The position numbers and the translations under genes were made by a program. From the NCBI GenBank assembly GCA_902784025.1, contig CACZTF010000102.1, forward strand, positions 1-32,423: a stretch of 32,423 nt of DNA, in the 5' to 3' direction. The DNA comes from an uncultured Lachnospiraceae bacterium (GTDB taxonomy: Bacteria > Bacillota > Clostridia > Lachnospirales > Lachnospiraceae). The notes beneath the pieces are model-generated. The model worked only from the letters and a program-made list of their open reading frames with translations, searched no databases and was not told the DNA's origin. Below are positions 1 through 8,431 of the stretch, piece after piece. Numbering within the stretch: the stretch's first letter is position 1; every line of letters starts with the position of its first letter.

Positions 1-847
1 CTGTGAACGGAAAGTTATGCAGCATGATATATCCCTTGTAGGCTTCCTCGATGGCCATGGACAGAGAATCATTGCTGATAAAACGCCCGTTTACAGCGTA
101 ATTTTCAAACGACCTGTTTCCCCTGCTTATTGCAGGCTTACCAATGAAACCGCCTATCTTTACATCCTCATTTTCCGCATTAATCTCAATCAGGTTATTT
201 ACTATATCCCTGCCGTAAATGGCATATATAACATCCTTGAGTTTGCCGCTTCCTGTTGTATAGAGCTTTTCCCTGCCCCCCGCTGTCAGCTTAAATGAAA
301 TATCCGGGCGGGACAGGGCCAGTTTCTCCATAAGACTTAATACCGCTGCCCCTTCGGCTGCCTCTGACCTTAAGAACTTCTTTCTTACAGGTGTATTAAA
401 GAAAAGCTCCTTCACAACCACGGTAGTCCCTTCAGGAACACCGGTCTCTTCAAAACTCTCCTCACTTCCTCCGGTGACGCTGTAAAAATAACCTGTGAGC
501 CCCCCGCCTGTCTTTGTAAAGAGCTGAACCTCCGAGACCGCAGCGATACTGGAAAGAGCCTCTCCCCTGAAGCCCAGGGTCCCCACCTCATTCAGATCAT
601 CTATGGATCTGATCTTAGAAGTAGCATGCTTTACAAAAGCATTCCTGATATCACCTTTTTCTATACCGGATCCGTTATCGCTCACCCTTATCAGGCTTAA
701 GCCTCCGTTTTCAAGTTCCACGCTGATGCGGTCTGCTCCTGCATCTACGGCATTTTCCACCAGTTCTTTCACCACGGAAGCAGGCTTTTCGATAACCTCT
801 CCTGCAGCGATCTTATTTATAGTATCTGTATCAAGAAGTTTGATCAT
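1..847 (-). CDS. mutL: DNA mismatch repair protein MutL, N-terminal part (cut by window edge)
   Basis: MutL is the GHKL-type ATPase that couples MutS mismatch recognition to downstream repair. About 282 residues are present. The start MIKLLD is followed by NKIAAGEVIEKPASVVKELVENAVDAG split over the first 45 residues (ATP-binding Asn/Asp motif), then DNGSGI, ATSKI and GFRGEAL, all hallmarks of the MutL/HexB N-terminal ATPase domain. The ATG at 847 overlaps the 3' end of mutS by 17 bp in another frame, with a GAGG site just inside mutS, so the two are translationally coupled. The C-terminal dimerisation or endonuclease part lies outside the window, so metal-dependent nuclease activity cannot be judged. 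No lesion is visible in the part present. Confidence 0.96.
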   Translation of the reverse strand, partial: MIKLLDTDTINKIAAGEVIEKPASVVKELVENAVDAGADRISVELENGGLSLIRVSDNGSGIEKGDIRNAFVKHATSKIRSIDDLNEVGTLGFRGEALSSIAAVSEVQLFTKTGGGLTGYFYSVTGGSEESFEETGVPEGTTVVVKELFFNTPVRKKFLRSEAAEGAAVLSLMEKLALSRPDISFKLTAGGREKLYTTGSGKLKDVIYAIYGRDIVNNLIEINAENEDVKIGGFIGKPAISRGNRSFENYAVNGRFISNDSLSMAIEEAYKGYIMLHNFPFT

Positions 848-3359
848 TTTCCTCAGCCTTCTCCTTAAGCCGGAACAATACCTCAAGTGCCTGTACAGGC
901 GTCATGTGGTTAATATCCAGTTCCTTTATCTCATTAACCAGCCTGTGTGCCGGATCTTTATCTTCTTCATTTACATTTTCAAAGAAAGACATCTGTTTTG
1001 ATGTGTCATCTCTCTTCGGTCTGTTATATGCCTCATCCTCTTCAAGAAGCCTGTTCATGATAAGCTTGGCTCTGTCGGTGACAGCCTTTGGAACACCGGC
1101 TATCATAGCCACCTGTATGCCATAGCTTCTGTCTGCTCCACCTTCCACTATCTTTCGCAGGAACACGATATCATCCCCGTTTTCTTTCACAGCGATACTG
1201 TAATTCTTTACGCAGCTTATCTCATTTTCCAGTTCGGTCAGTTCGTGGTAATGAGTTGCAAACAATGTTTTCGCCCCAACTTTTCTGGTATCTGCGATGT
1301 ACTCTACCACAGCTCTTGCGATAGAAAGGCCGTCCAGTGTTCCGGTTCCTCGTCCTATCTCATCCAAGACTAAAAGTGATCTAGCGGTGGCATTTTTAAG
1401 TATGTTTGCCACCTCGTTCATCTCCACCATAAATGTGGACTGTCCGGATGCCAGATCGTCAGAGGCTCCCACCCTGGTAAATATACGGTCCGTTATGCAA
1501 ATGTCTGCAGTCCCAGCGGGGACGAAGGATCCCATATGCGCCATAAGGGTTATGAGTGCCGTCTGGCGCATATAAGTAGACTTTCCCGCCATATTCGGAC
1601 CGGTGATCAGGGCTATCCTGTCATCAGTCTGGGAAAGAAAGGTATCATTTGCCACGAACTCCGAATCCCCTATCATCTGCTCCACCACGGGATGACGTCC
1701 GTTCTTTATATCTATGATACCGGACTTGTTTATACGGGGTCTTACATATCTGTTCTTTTCTGCGCAGCGGGCAAGGGCCGCGAATACATCAGCCTTGGCA
1801 ATGGCACGTGCAAGGGTCTGTATACGCAGAGCCTGGGCAGCTACATTTTCACGGATATCACAAAAAAGTTCATACTCCAGAGCATTTAGCTTGTCATTTG
1901 CTCCCAGGATCATATCTTCGGTCTTTTTCAGTTCCGGAGTTATAAAACGCTCAGCATTGGTAAGGGTCTGCTTTCTTATCCAGTCTTCAGGTACCAGATC
2001 TTTGTAAGAATTCGTGACCTCAAGGTAGTATCCAAATACCTTGTTGAACTTGATCCTAAGGTTCTTGATCCCCGTTTTTTCCTTTTCTTCAGCCTCTATC
2101 CTGGCCAGCCAGTCCTTGCCGTTTAACTTGGCGGAGCGGTATTCGTCCACCATGCTGTTATAGCCGTCTTTGATTATACCTCCCTCTTTAAGGGCTAAGG
2201 GCGGCTCATCACATATGCCGGCGTTCAGGAGATCATAGATATCCCTGAGTTCATCTGCTTCGTCGCATATCTGCTTTAATGCAAATGTATCAAAGTTTTT
2301 AAGTATGCACTTGATGGCAGGTATGGTCTCCAGAGAGTACTTAAATGCCACAAGATCCCTGGGTGATGCGCTTTTGCAGCATATTTTTGTAAGGAGGCGC
2401 TCCAGATCGTGTACAGGCGTCAGGTATTCCCGCAGTTCCTCTCTGTCCATGGGGTTTCCCAACAACACCTCTACTGCATCCAGCCTGTTGTTTATTTCCC
2501 CGGGGTTAAGCAAGGGTTTCTCTACCATATTTCTTATCAGGCGCTTGCCCATGGAGGTCCTGGTCTTATCTAGCACCCACAGAAGAGATCCCTTTTTGCT
2601 CTTGTCCCGCATGGTTTCCACCAGTTCCAGGTTCCTGAGCGTAGAGGAATCCACCACCATATATTCTCCCGGGTTATATGCCTTTATGGAAATGATATGC
2701 TCCACTCCGGACTTCTGCATCTCCTTCATGTAAGAGATCAGGGCACCTGCTGCCATTATCCCTACGGATGATGCTTTAAGCTCAGTATTTTTCAAGCTAT
2801 CTCCCATGCGCAACTCTATCTCATGTATGGCATTGTCTTCTGAAAATGAGTTGTTCGGCAGAGTGGCTACTGCGATATTCAGTCTCTTGGTTATATCACG
2901 GATGTCAAGACCGCTCATGAAGAAATATTCGTTTGCGATTATCTCAGATGGCACCAGCTTAAATATCTCATCCAGTAAAGCCCCGGGCTTTTCGAACTCG
3001 GCCACATAAAACTCTCCGGTGGAGAAATCGGAAAAGGCCATGCCGAACTTGTCCCCTATATACATTATGGAAAGTATATAATTATTCTTGCTGTCATCCA
3101 GACTTTCTGTGTCCGTGTTCATTCCGGGGGTGACGATGCGCACCACCTCACGCTTCACTATCCCCTTTGCATCCTTTGGATCTTCCACCTGCTCACAGAT
3201 GGCAACTTTATATCCCTTCTGGATAAGCTTGTTGATATACATATCTGCGGAATGGAAGGGAACACCGCACATAGGAGCACGCTCTTCAAGACCGCAGGCT
3301 CTGCCTGTGAGTGTGAGTTCCAGTTCTTCGGCTACGAGTTTTGCGTCGTCAAAGAACAT
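831..3359 (-). CDS. mutS: DNA mismatch repair protein MutS, remaining open frame after an amber codon
   Basis: MutS binds mismatches and, with MutL, starts repair. From the ATG at 3359 the frame is open for 842 residues. It includes the connector, lever and clamp domains, Walker A GPNMAGKST near residue 586, Walker B LLVLDEIGRG and the ATHYHE switch. This ATG is not the natural start. Homology continues upstream in frame to an ATG at 3455 with a consensus AAGGAG site, but codon 11 of that frame (3423-3425 on the plus strand) reads TAG. The protein from 3359 begins right after GDFYE, so it lacks the Phe-X-Glu motif that stacks on the mismatch. A GGTGA sequence about 10 nt upstream could allow restart. 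The motif after Walker B reads GTGTLDGLSIARAVVE, whereas relatives as I recall them have GTSTxDGLSIAWAVVE. Either this is a nonfunctional or altered MutS, or the TAG is a sequencing error. Confidence 0.9.
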   Translation of the reverse strand: MFFDDAKLVAEELELTLTGRACGLEERAPMCGVPFHSADMYINKLIQKGYKVAICEQVEDPKDAKGIVKREVVRIVTPGMNTDTESLDDSKNNYILSIMYIGDKFGMAFSDFSTGEFYVAEFEKPGALLDEIFKLVPSEIIANEYFFMSGLDIRDITKRLNIAVATLPNNSFSEDNAIHEIELRMGDSLKNTELKASSVGIMAAGALISYMKEMQKSGVEHIISIKAYNPGEYMVVDSSTLRNLELVETMRDKSKKGSLLWVLDKTRTSMGKRLIRNMVEKPLLNPGEINNRLDAVEVLLGNPMDREELREYLTPVHDLERLLTKICCKSASPRDLVAFKYSLETIPAIKCILKNFDTFALKQICDEADELRDIYDLLNAGICDEPPLALKEGGIIKDGYNSMVDEYRSAKLNGKDWLARIEAEEKEKTGIKNLRIKFNKVFGYYLEVTNSYKDLVPEDWIRKQTLTNAERFITPELKKTEDMILGANDKLNALEYELFCDIRENVAAQALRIQTLARAIAKADVFAALARCAEKNRYVRPRINKSGIIDIKNGRHPVVEQMIGDSEFVANDTFLSQTDDRIALITGPNMAGKSTYMRQTALITLMAHMGSFVPAGTADICITDRIFTRVGASDDLASGQSTFMVEMNEVANILKNATARSLLVLDEIGRGTGTLDGLSIARAVVEYIADTRKVGAKTLFATHYHELTELENEISCVKNYSIAVKENGDDIVFLRKIVEGGADRSYGIQVAMIAGVPKAVTDRAKLIMNRLLEEDEAYNRPKRDDTSKQMSFFENVNEEDKDPAHRLVNEIKELDINHMTPVQALEVLFRLKEKAEENDQTS

Positions 3360-3455
3360 TTCGTAGAAGTCACCGAGGCGGTAAAAGAGGATGCAGTCTT
3401 TGTGTTCTTGTTTGGTGTCGAGCTAGTGTTGCATCATGGGGGATAGTTGGGGCAT
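3360..3455 (-). pseudogene. mutS: Interrupted 5' end of mutS (amber at codon 11)
   Basis: Read on the minus strand from the ATG at 3455, the frame gives MPQLSPMMQH, then TAG, then LDTKQEHKDCILF and YRLGDFYE, and runs straight into the 842-residue open frame. The stretch matches the conserved MutS N-terminus (PMMQQYL...GDFYEMF), in which the codon after QH normally encodes Tyr. TAC or TAT to TAG is a single-base change. AAGGAG lies about 7 nt before the ATG at 3455, marking this as the original initiation site. Between the TAG and the ATG at 3359 I find no ATG, GTG or TTG in frame. Confidence 0.88.
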
Positions 3456-3576
3456 GGAGTCTCCTTGTGGGGTGTTATGCAGTTATACAGTTATAGTTTA
3501 GGTTACAGATTTGAACATTTGACGTCTTGCAATGGATTCTCCGGAAGCGCAAGCCTGCCGAATGTGGCCTTTGTTG

Positions 3577-4998
3577 TTACACCCTTTCTCCGAAGTAATA
3601 AAATCCCTTGCACTCGGTTATTTTTACATCTACGATTTTTCCAACAAGACTTTTGTCGCCCGGAAAATGGACCAGCATGTTGTTACTCATGCGGCCGGTG
3701 ATGAGGGCGGGGTCGTGGTCGTTTACGGATTCTGCGAGGCATGGCATGGTGCGGCCGGTGTATCTGCCGGTTACTTCGGATGAGGCGTTTTTAATTTCTT
3801 TGAGCAGGCGGTCGAAGCGGTTTTTGACTGTAGCTTCGTCAGTCTGTTCTTCGTAGGCTGCCGCAGGTGTTCCGGTCCGTTTTGAGTAGATGAAGGTGTA
3901 GGCGGAGTCGAATTTTACCCGTCTTACCACATCAAGAGTTTCTTCAAAATCGGCTTCCGATTCGCCTGGAAATCCTACTATGATGTCGGTGGTTATAGAT
4001 ATGTCGGGCATTGCTTTGCGTATTTTCTCTACAAGCGCCAGGTAGTCTTCTTTGGTGTATTTCCGGTTCATTCGTTTCAATACTTCAGTGCTTCCTGACT
4101 GAAGGGGAAGGTGTATATGGTCACAGATCTTTTCCGATGCAGCCATTACTTCGATCAGCTCGTCAGACAGATCTTTGGGGTGGGAGGTCATAAAACGAAT
4201 ACGCTTAAGCCCCACCACCTTCTCTACACGTCTGAGTAATTCTGCGAAGGTTACCTCTGCTTTCAGACCTTTCCCGTAAGAGTTTACATTCTGCCCCAGC
4301 AGCATCACTTCCGTCACGCCGTCTTTTACAAGCTGTTCTATCTCAAATATGATATCCTCCGGGCGACGGCTTTTTTCCCTGCCCCGGACATATGGTACTA
4401 TACAATATGTACAGAAATTGTCGCATCCGTACATGATATTTACACCGGACTTAAAGGGGTATTTGCGCACTGTGGGCAAGAGCTCTGTAAATGTGTCGTT
4501 GCTTTCCCAAATATCGGTTATGCGTGACCCTGTGGTGAGATGTGAGTACAGTATTTCAGCCAGCTTGTATACATTAAATGTACCGAAGATAATATCCGTA
4601 AAGGGATACGAGGTTTCCAGCTTTTTTACCACATCCGGCTCCTGGGCCATGCATCCGCATATTCCGATGATCTTGTCATGATCCTTCTTTTTCATACCGG
4701 ACAGATGCCCCAAACGGCCGTACAGCCTCAGATTTGCATTTTCACGAACGGTACATGTGTTATACAACACAAGATCGGCAGTCTCGTCATCTGTAAGTTC
4801 ATAGCCGCACCGTGTAAGAATGCCTTTGAGCTTCTCCGAATCCCTCTCGTTCATCTGACATCCGAAGGTCACCACACAGGCGGTCAGCGGTCTCCCCTTG
4901 GCAGACGCCTTTTCCCTGATGATCTTATTAAGAAGATCCATGTATTCAAGCTGCTTTTCGGTTTCGTTATTCAATTCAATGTGTGTTTCATTAGTCAT
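3577..4998 (-). CDS. miaB: tRNA-2-methylthio-N6-dimethylallyladenosine synthase MiaB
   Basis: MiaB is the radical-SAM methylthiotransferase that converts i6A37 to ms2i6A37 in tRNAs reading UNN codons. The 473-residue product has the N-terminal UPF0004 domain with its cluster cysteines (FGCQMNERDSE, NTCTVREN, GICGCMAQE), the radical-SAM motif CDNFCTYC near residue 190, LLGQNVNSYGKG, and a C-terminal TRAM domain ending in ITECKGFYYFGE. I chose ATG 4998 (MTNETHIE). A longer frame begins with GTG at 5043, but that lies inside the palindromic repeat. No clear Shine-Dalgarno sequence precedes 4998, because the repeat arm begins only 17 bp upstream. It is followed after about 120 bp by mutS, the usual clostridial miaB-mutS-mutL order. 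It ends in TAA. Confidence 0.95.
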   Translation of the reverse strand: MTNETHIELNNETEKQLEYMDLLNKIIREKASAKGRPLTACVVTFGCQMNERDSEKLKGILTRCGYELTDDETADLVLYNTCTVRENANLRLYGRLGHLSGMKKKDHDKIIGICGCMAQEPDVVKKLETSYPFTDIIFGTFNVYKLAEILYSHLTTGSRITDIWESNDTFTELLPTVRKYPFKSGVNIMYGCDNFCTYCIVPYVRGREKSRRPEDIIFEIEQLVKDGVTEVMLLGQNVNSYGKGLKAEVTFAELLRRVEKVVGLKRIRFMTSHPKDLSDELIEVMAASEKICDHIHLPLQSGSTEVLKRMNRKYTKEDYLALVEKIRKAMPDISITTDIIVGFPGESEADFEETLDVVRRVKFDSAYTFIYSKRTGTPAAAYEEQTDEATVKNRFDRLLKEIKNASSEVTGRYTGRTMPCLAESVNDHDPALITGRMSNNMLVHFPGDKSLVGKIVDVKITECKGFYYFGERV

Positions 4999-5015
4999 AT
5001 GTTTTTTTAAAGTAT

Positions 5016-5241
5016 GACAGGGGACAGTTCTCTGTCTAACCACCCTGATACATCACTGTTTGTCAGGCTTGCACAAACTCGACGGGATTTTACGAAGGGC
5101 CGGTTCTTAGTGAGATAGGCGCAAGCCGTATCGAACTTTAGAACCGCTGCACTTCGTATAAGTGAGAACGCTCCCGGAGAGTTTGCTGCAAGTTGACAAA
5201 CAAGAATGATAGAAATGTAAGACAGAGAACTGTTCCCTGTC
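5016..5241. repeat. 226-bp palindromic repeat element with 21-bp inverted ends
   Basis: The ends are inverted repeats: plus-strand 5016-5036 (gacaggggacagttctctgt plus c) is the reverse complement of 5221-5241 except for one base. Two more nested pairs lie inside. GTTTGTCAGGCTTGCACAAAC at 5058-5078 faces an imperfect inverse at 5179-5201 ending GTTGACAAAC. TACGAAGGGCCGGTTCT at 5091-5107 faces AGAACCGCTGCACTTCGTA at 5140-5158. Transcribed from either strand it would form one long cruciform-like hairpin. It contains no ORF. It fills the gap between proA and miaB, so it may act as a terminator or processing site. The end motif resembles the short palindromes associated with REP-type tyrosine transposases (recollection, not checked). 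I saw no target-site duplication. Confidence 0.8.
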
Positions 5242-5246
5242 CGGTC

Positions 5247-6488
5247 TCACCTTATCTGCCCGTTTCCCCGTACACAGTATTTATAGGATGTCATCTGCTC
5301 AAGTCCCATGGGTCCCCTTGCGTGGATCTTCTGGGTGCTGATACCTATCTCTGCACCGAAACCAAACTCCTCACCGTCTGAAAATCTGGTAGATACATTT
5401 ACATAGACACATGCAGAATCCACTTCACGCAGAAACTTATCCGCATTTTCTTTATTTTCCGTAACAATGGTATCGGAATGACCTGTATTATACTTGTTAA
5501 TATGCTCAATGGCCTCTTCTATGGAATCCACCGTTTTTACGGCGATGATATAGTCCAGATATTCCGTGTTCCAGTCTTCCTCTGTGGCAGGGATCATTCC
5601 ATCCACTGTCTCCATGGATGCCACATCGCCCCTCATTTCCACATTCTTCTCCGCAAATCTCTTTGCAAGTTTAGGGAGAAATCCGTCCTTAACTGACCTG
5701 TGAACTAAAACGTTCTCCAACGCATTGCAGACGCTGATACGCTGGGTCTTTGCATTATCAACTATATCCACTGCCATATCTATGTCTGCAAATTCATCCA
5801 CATAAACATGATTATTTCCGGTTCCTGTTTTTATCACCGGCACGGTACTGTTATCCACTACATGGTTTATCAGACGCTCGCTTCCTCTGGGGATTATCAG
5901 ATCTATATAATCCGTAAGATGCAGCATCTCCGTAACGTACTTTCTGTCCGTATCATCCATGATCTGGACGCAATCAGGATCTATCCCCTTTGCTTCAAGG
6001 GCTCCCCTCATTACCTCACCTATCTTTACGGATGAATTTATAGAATCGGATCCGCCTCGCAGGATGCAGGCATTTCCCGTCTTAAATGAAATGGCAAATG
6101 CATCGCTTGTTACATTCGGACGGGATTCATACACTATGCCGATCACCCCGATGGGCACACGCACCTTACTGATCTCCATGCCGTTTGGACGGGTCCAGGA
6201 ATCCACCACATCACCGATGGGGTCAGGCAGTTCCGCCACCTGACGCACGCCGCCTGCCATACCCTTTATCCTGTCCTCATCAAGAGCAAGCCTGTCTCGC
6301 ATTGCAGGACGCATGCCGTTCTTATCAGCATTCTCAAGATCCTTGCTGTTTGCCTCTATGATACCCGGAATATTCTCCTCTATAGCATCCGCAACCGCAA
6401 GGAGAGCTTCCCGCTTTTCATCCTTGCCCATCTGCCCCAGTTCCATAGCGGCAGACTTAGCTTTTTTACCCATTTCTATAATATCCAT
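5247..6488 (-). CDS. proA: Gamma-glutamyl phosphate reductase ProA
   Basis: ProA reduces gamma-glutamyl phosphate with NADPH to glutamate-5-semialdehyde, the second step of proline synthesis, in the cytoplasm. The 413-residue protein covers the full ALDH-like family length. It has the N-terminal NAD(P)-binding fold (IGVIGIVYESRPNVTSDA), the catalytic Cys near residue 251 within KTQRISVCNALE, and the C-terminal GPMGLEQMTSYKY signature. The start at 6488 (MDIIEMGKK) has AAGGAG six bases upstream; the ten residues upstream in the longer frame have no such site. It is the last gene of the proB cluster and is followed directly by the palindromic repeat element. Confidence 0.96.
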   Translation of the reverse strand: MDIIEMGKKAKSAAMELGQMGKDEKREALLAVADAIEENIPGIIEANSKDLENADKNGMRPAMRDRLALDEDRIKGMAGGVRQVAELPDPIGDVVDSWTRPNGMEISKVRVPIGVIGIVYESRPNVTSDAFAISFKTGNACILRGGSDSINSSVKIGEVMRGALEAKGIDPDCVQIMDDTDRKYVTEMLHLTDYIDLIIPRGSERLINHVVDNSTVPVIKTGTGNNHVYVDEFADIDMAVDIVDNAKTQRISVCNALENVLVHRSVKDGFLPKLAKRFAEKNVEMRGDVASMETVDGMIPATEEDWNTEYLDYIIAVKTVDSIEEAIEHINKYNTGHSDTIVTENKENADKFLREVDSACVYVNVSTRFSDGEEFGFGAEIGISTQKIHARGPMGLEQMTSYKYCVRGNGQIR

Positions 6489-6589
6489 AATAATCTCCTT
6501 ATTGATCGATCCATTCAATATAATATATATTCGATATATTGTTCAGTCCGGCTTTTCAACAAAGTCGGATTGCCCAAAGAACCTTTCGT

Positions 6590-6615
6590 ACAGAAACTCG
6601 TCCCCTGTCTTACTT
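6590..6615. repeat. Half copy of the palindromic-element end motif
   Basis: The plus strand reads ACAGAAACTCGTCCCCTGTC followed by TTACTT. This aligns with the minus-strand end of the 226-bp element (ACAGAGAACTGTCCCCTGTC then ATACTT) with one inserted base and a few substitutions. It straddles the stop codon of the cyclo-ligase gene. It appears to be a degenerate or solo arm of the same repeat family. A weaker match is at 30245-30261. Confidence 0.5.
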
Positions 6616-7227
6616 TTGGTTTCGCCTCAATACCCTTTCTTCGGTTACCACGGCATCCATATACACATCAAATTCTTCTGCAGGAAGTGATGGGTATACC
6701 TGAAATTCATATCCTATTGCTGCCAGGAACCAGCCATCCCCCGGAGCATGTCCTTCAAAAAACCTGTCATAATACCCTGCTCCGTATCCTACCCTTACAA
6801 AATCTTCACCAAATACAATCCCCGGGACTATGACAAATCCCGGGATATTCTCATATATTCCGGGATCATCAGGCTCCATAATCCCCCATGTACCGGGATG
6901 AAGATCCGCAGCCGAAGTTATGCTGATAAATCTCATTTCTTTGCCGAATATACGTGGAACACAAACTTTTTTGCCTTCCTTTACGGCAGTTTCAATAAGA
7001 TCATTGGTATATGGTTCTTTCCCCATGGAAACATAGGTGTATATAACTCCACTGTCTTTCCACTCCCTCATAGACATGATATTATCCACGATACGTAATG
7101 ATCTGTTCTTATGCTCAGACTCACACAAAGCATCTCTTTTTTTACCGGCCGTAACTCTAAGCTCTTGTTTTTTTACCGCTTTATCATCAGCATTCATTTC
7201 TGAAAGTGTTCCCATATCATTTTTCAT
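6610..7227 (-). CDS. 5-formyltetrahydrofolate cyclo-ligase
   Basis: This enzyme (MTHFS/YgfA/YqgN family) converts 5-formyl-THF to 5,10-methenyl-THF with ATP in one-carbon metabolism. The 205-residue product has the family length. It shows the N-terminal KKQELR...KKRDAL helix, the middle YTYVSMGKEPYT and VCVPRIFGKEMRF strands, and the C-terminal ligand motif FVRVGYGAGYYDRFF. Its ATG at 7227 shares one base with the TAA of the preceding gene (TAATG), with GAGG about 11 nt upstream, so translation is coupled. It ends in TAA within a degenerate repeat arm and is followed after about 120 bp by proA. I leave the symbol blank because naming varies. Confidence 0.92.
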   Translation of the reverse strand: MKNDMGTLSEMNADDKAVKKQELRVTAGKKRDALCESEHKNRSLRIVDNIMSMREWKDSGVIYTYVSMGKEPYTNDLIETAVKEGKKVCVPRIFGKEMRFISITSAADLHPGTWGIMEPDDPGIYENIPGFVIVPGIVFGEDFVRVGYGAGYYDRFFEGHAPGDGWFLAAIGYEFQVYPSLPAEEFDVYMDAVVTEERVLRRNQK

Positions 7228-8420
7228 TATCTTTCATCCTCTGTTTTATTATCGTTTATGAACAGTATCATGGTATCACCGCTGACGATGCAATATTCAA
7301 AACTTGCTTTCACACTAAATGCCGCCTCTTTCATCAGTTTTGAGAACTCATACACTTCTACGTATTCGATCTCTTTCAAAAGTTTTTTCCTTTTTGCAGC
7401 AAGCACCACATAATTGCCGCATACCGCCGGGATATCATCACCCGCATTTATCTTTGCAACAACCTTCTGGGTATTAAGATCTGTTATCTTTGCACTTCCG
7501 CCATCACGTCCTGATATAAGGTATGGCTTATCACCTATAACAAATGTGTGCCAAAGATCATTGATACTGTTTAATCTGGAATTTATCCTTACGGTCTTTT
7601 TTCCGCTTTCCGTATCGTAAAGTATGATGTCTTCCTTTTCTTCCGACGGATAATAGATCGCATATATTATCAGGGATCCTATCGCTTTCATATAAGGCAG
7701 TGTTGTAAGATCCGTACTTTCTTCCAGCAATTCTACAAATCTGTTATCCATATCTATGGAAAGCTCTGAAATAAATTTGTTGACCGGAACCATGCCTATA
7801 AATTCCCGGTTAAAGCCGGGCGGTTTGTATCCGAAAGGTTTATCAGGGATAAAACTTCTGCCGAACTTAATTACACAATTACCGTCTGAAATGGGTATCA
7901 TATTTTGTATACCGGTATCAGTAAGTCTTGGTATGGTCACATCAGATATAACACAGCTTTCAGAATTATATATCTTAAACCAGAATGAACTATCCGAACC
8001 TGTCACTTTTTCAGTCTGAACGAGCATATGAAGTTCGTCAAGCACAAATACTTTTATAAATACAGTTTTCTCCAGACTGTCCGGTTCTGCTTTTATGGAA
8101 TGAAGCTGGCTGATCTTTCCTCCGTAGCACTTATACAGATACCATGTAATGGTAACATATCCGCTTTCGTCATCATCTATAGAGGAAAATACTACATAAT
8201 CCCTGTTTAGGGAAGCATATATAACATTTTCAGACAAACAAATATCCAAATCAGGTGAAATGTCGGTCTTTTCATTCGTTTCTATGTTAATAACCGACAA
8301 CTTTTGTCTGTTAAAATTACCGAGCTCTTTCTCAGGATCATCTATTACACATAAAACCAGACTTTTATTTATGAACTCCGCCCGGCTTATGTCAAAATTT
8401 TTTAAAACTTTAATATCCAT
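7227..8420 (-). CDS. Uncharacterised, probably beta-propeller protein
   Basis: I do not recognise the family. The 397-residue product has no signal peptide, membrane segment or cysteine cluster. It is made of repeated beta-strand-rich blocks such as NRDYVVFSSIDDDESGYV, DELHMLVQTEKV, GDKPYLISGRDGGSAKITDL and GNYVVLAAKRKK. That pattern, alternating hydrophobic strands with small or charged turns, resembles WD40/YncE-like beta-propellers, which is an inference from appearance only. It lies 11 bp after proB and overlaps the cyclo-ligase by one base, so it is co-transcribed with proline and folate genes. Its base composition looks more A/T rich than its neighbours. A cytoplasmic scaffold or sensor role is possible but unproven. 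Confidence 0.75.
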   Translation of the reverse strand: MDIKVLKNFDISRAEFINKSLVLCVIDDPEKELGNFNRQKLSVINIETNEKTDISPDLDICLSENVIYASLNRDYVVFSSIDDDESGYVTITWYLYKCYGGKISQLHSIKAEPDSLEKTVFIKVFVLDELHMLVQTEKVTGSDSSFWFKIYNSESCVISDVTIPRLTDTGIQNMIPISDGNCVIKFGRSFIPDKPFGYKPPGFNREFIGMVPVNKFISELSIDMDNRFVELLEESTDLTTLPYMKAIGSLIIYAIYYPSEEKEDIILYDTESGKKTVRINSRLNSINDLWHTFVIGDKPYLISGRDGGSAKITDLNTQKVVAKINAGDDIPAVCGNYVVLAAKRKKLLKEIEYVEVYEFSKLMKEAAFSVKASFEYCIVSGDTMILFINDNKTEDER

Positions 8421-8431
8421 AAAAAAGCTAC

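Noticed and set aside
3423..3425. TAG in mutS as a recoded sense codon
   Set aside because: proB and paaK both appear to end with TAG at sensible C-termini, so TAG works as a normal stop in this genome. No pyrrolysine or suppressor gene is in the window.
603..3446. Several plus-strand open frames of 60-140 residues across mutL and mutS
   Set aside because: All are shadows opposite conserved coding sequence, without ribosome sites.
4999..5043. Longer miaB starting at GTG 5043
   Set aside because: The extension is encoded by the palindromic repeat arm and is unlike MiaB N-termini. ATG 4998 fits the family better.
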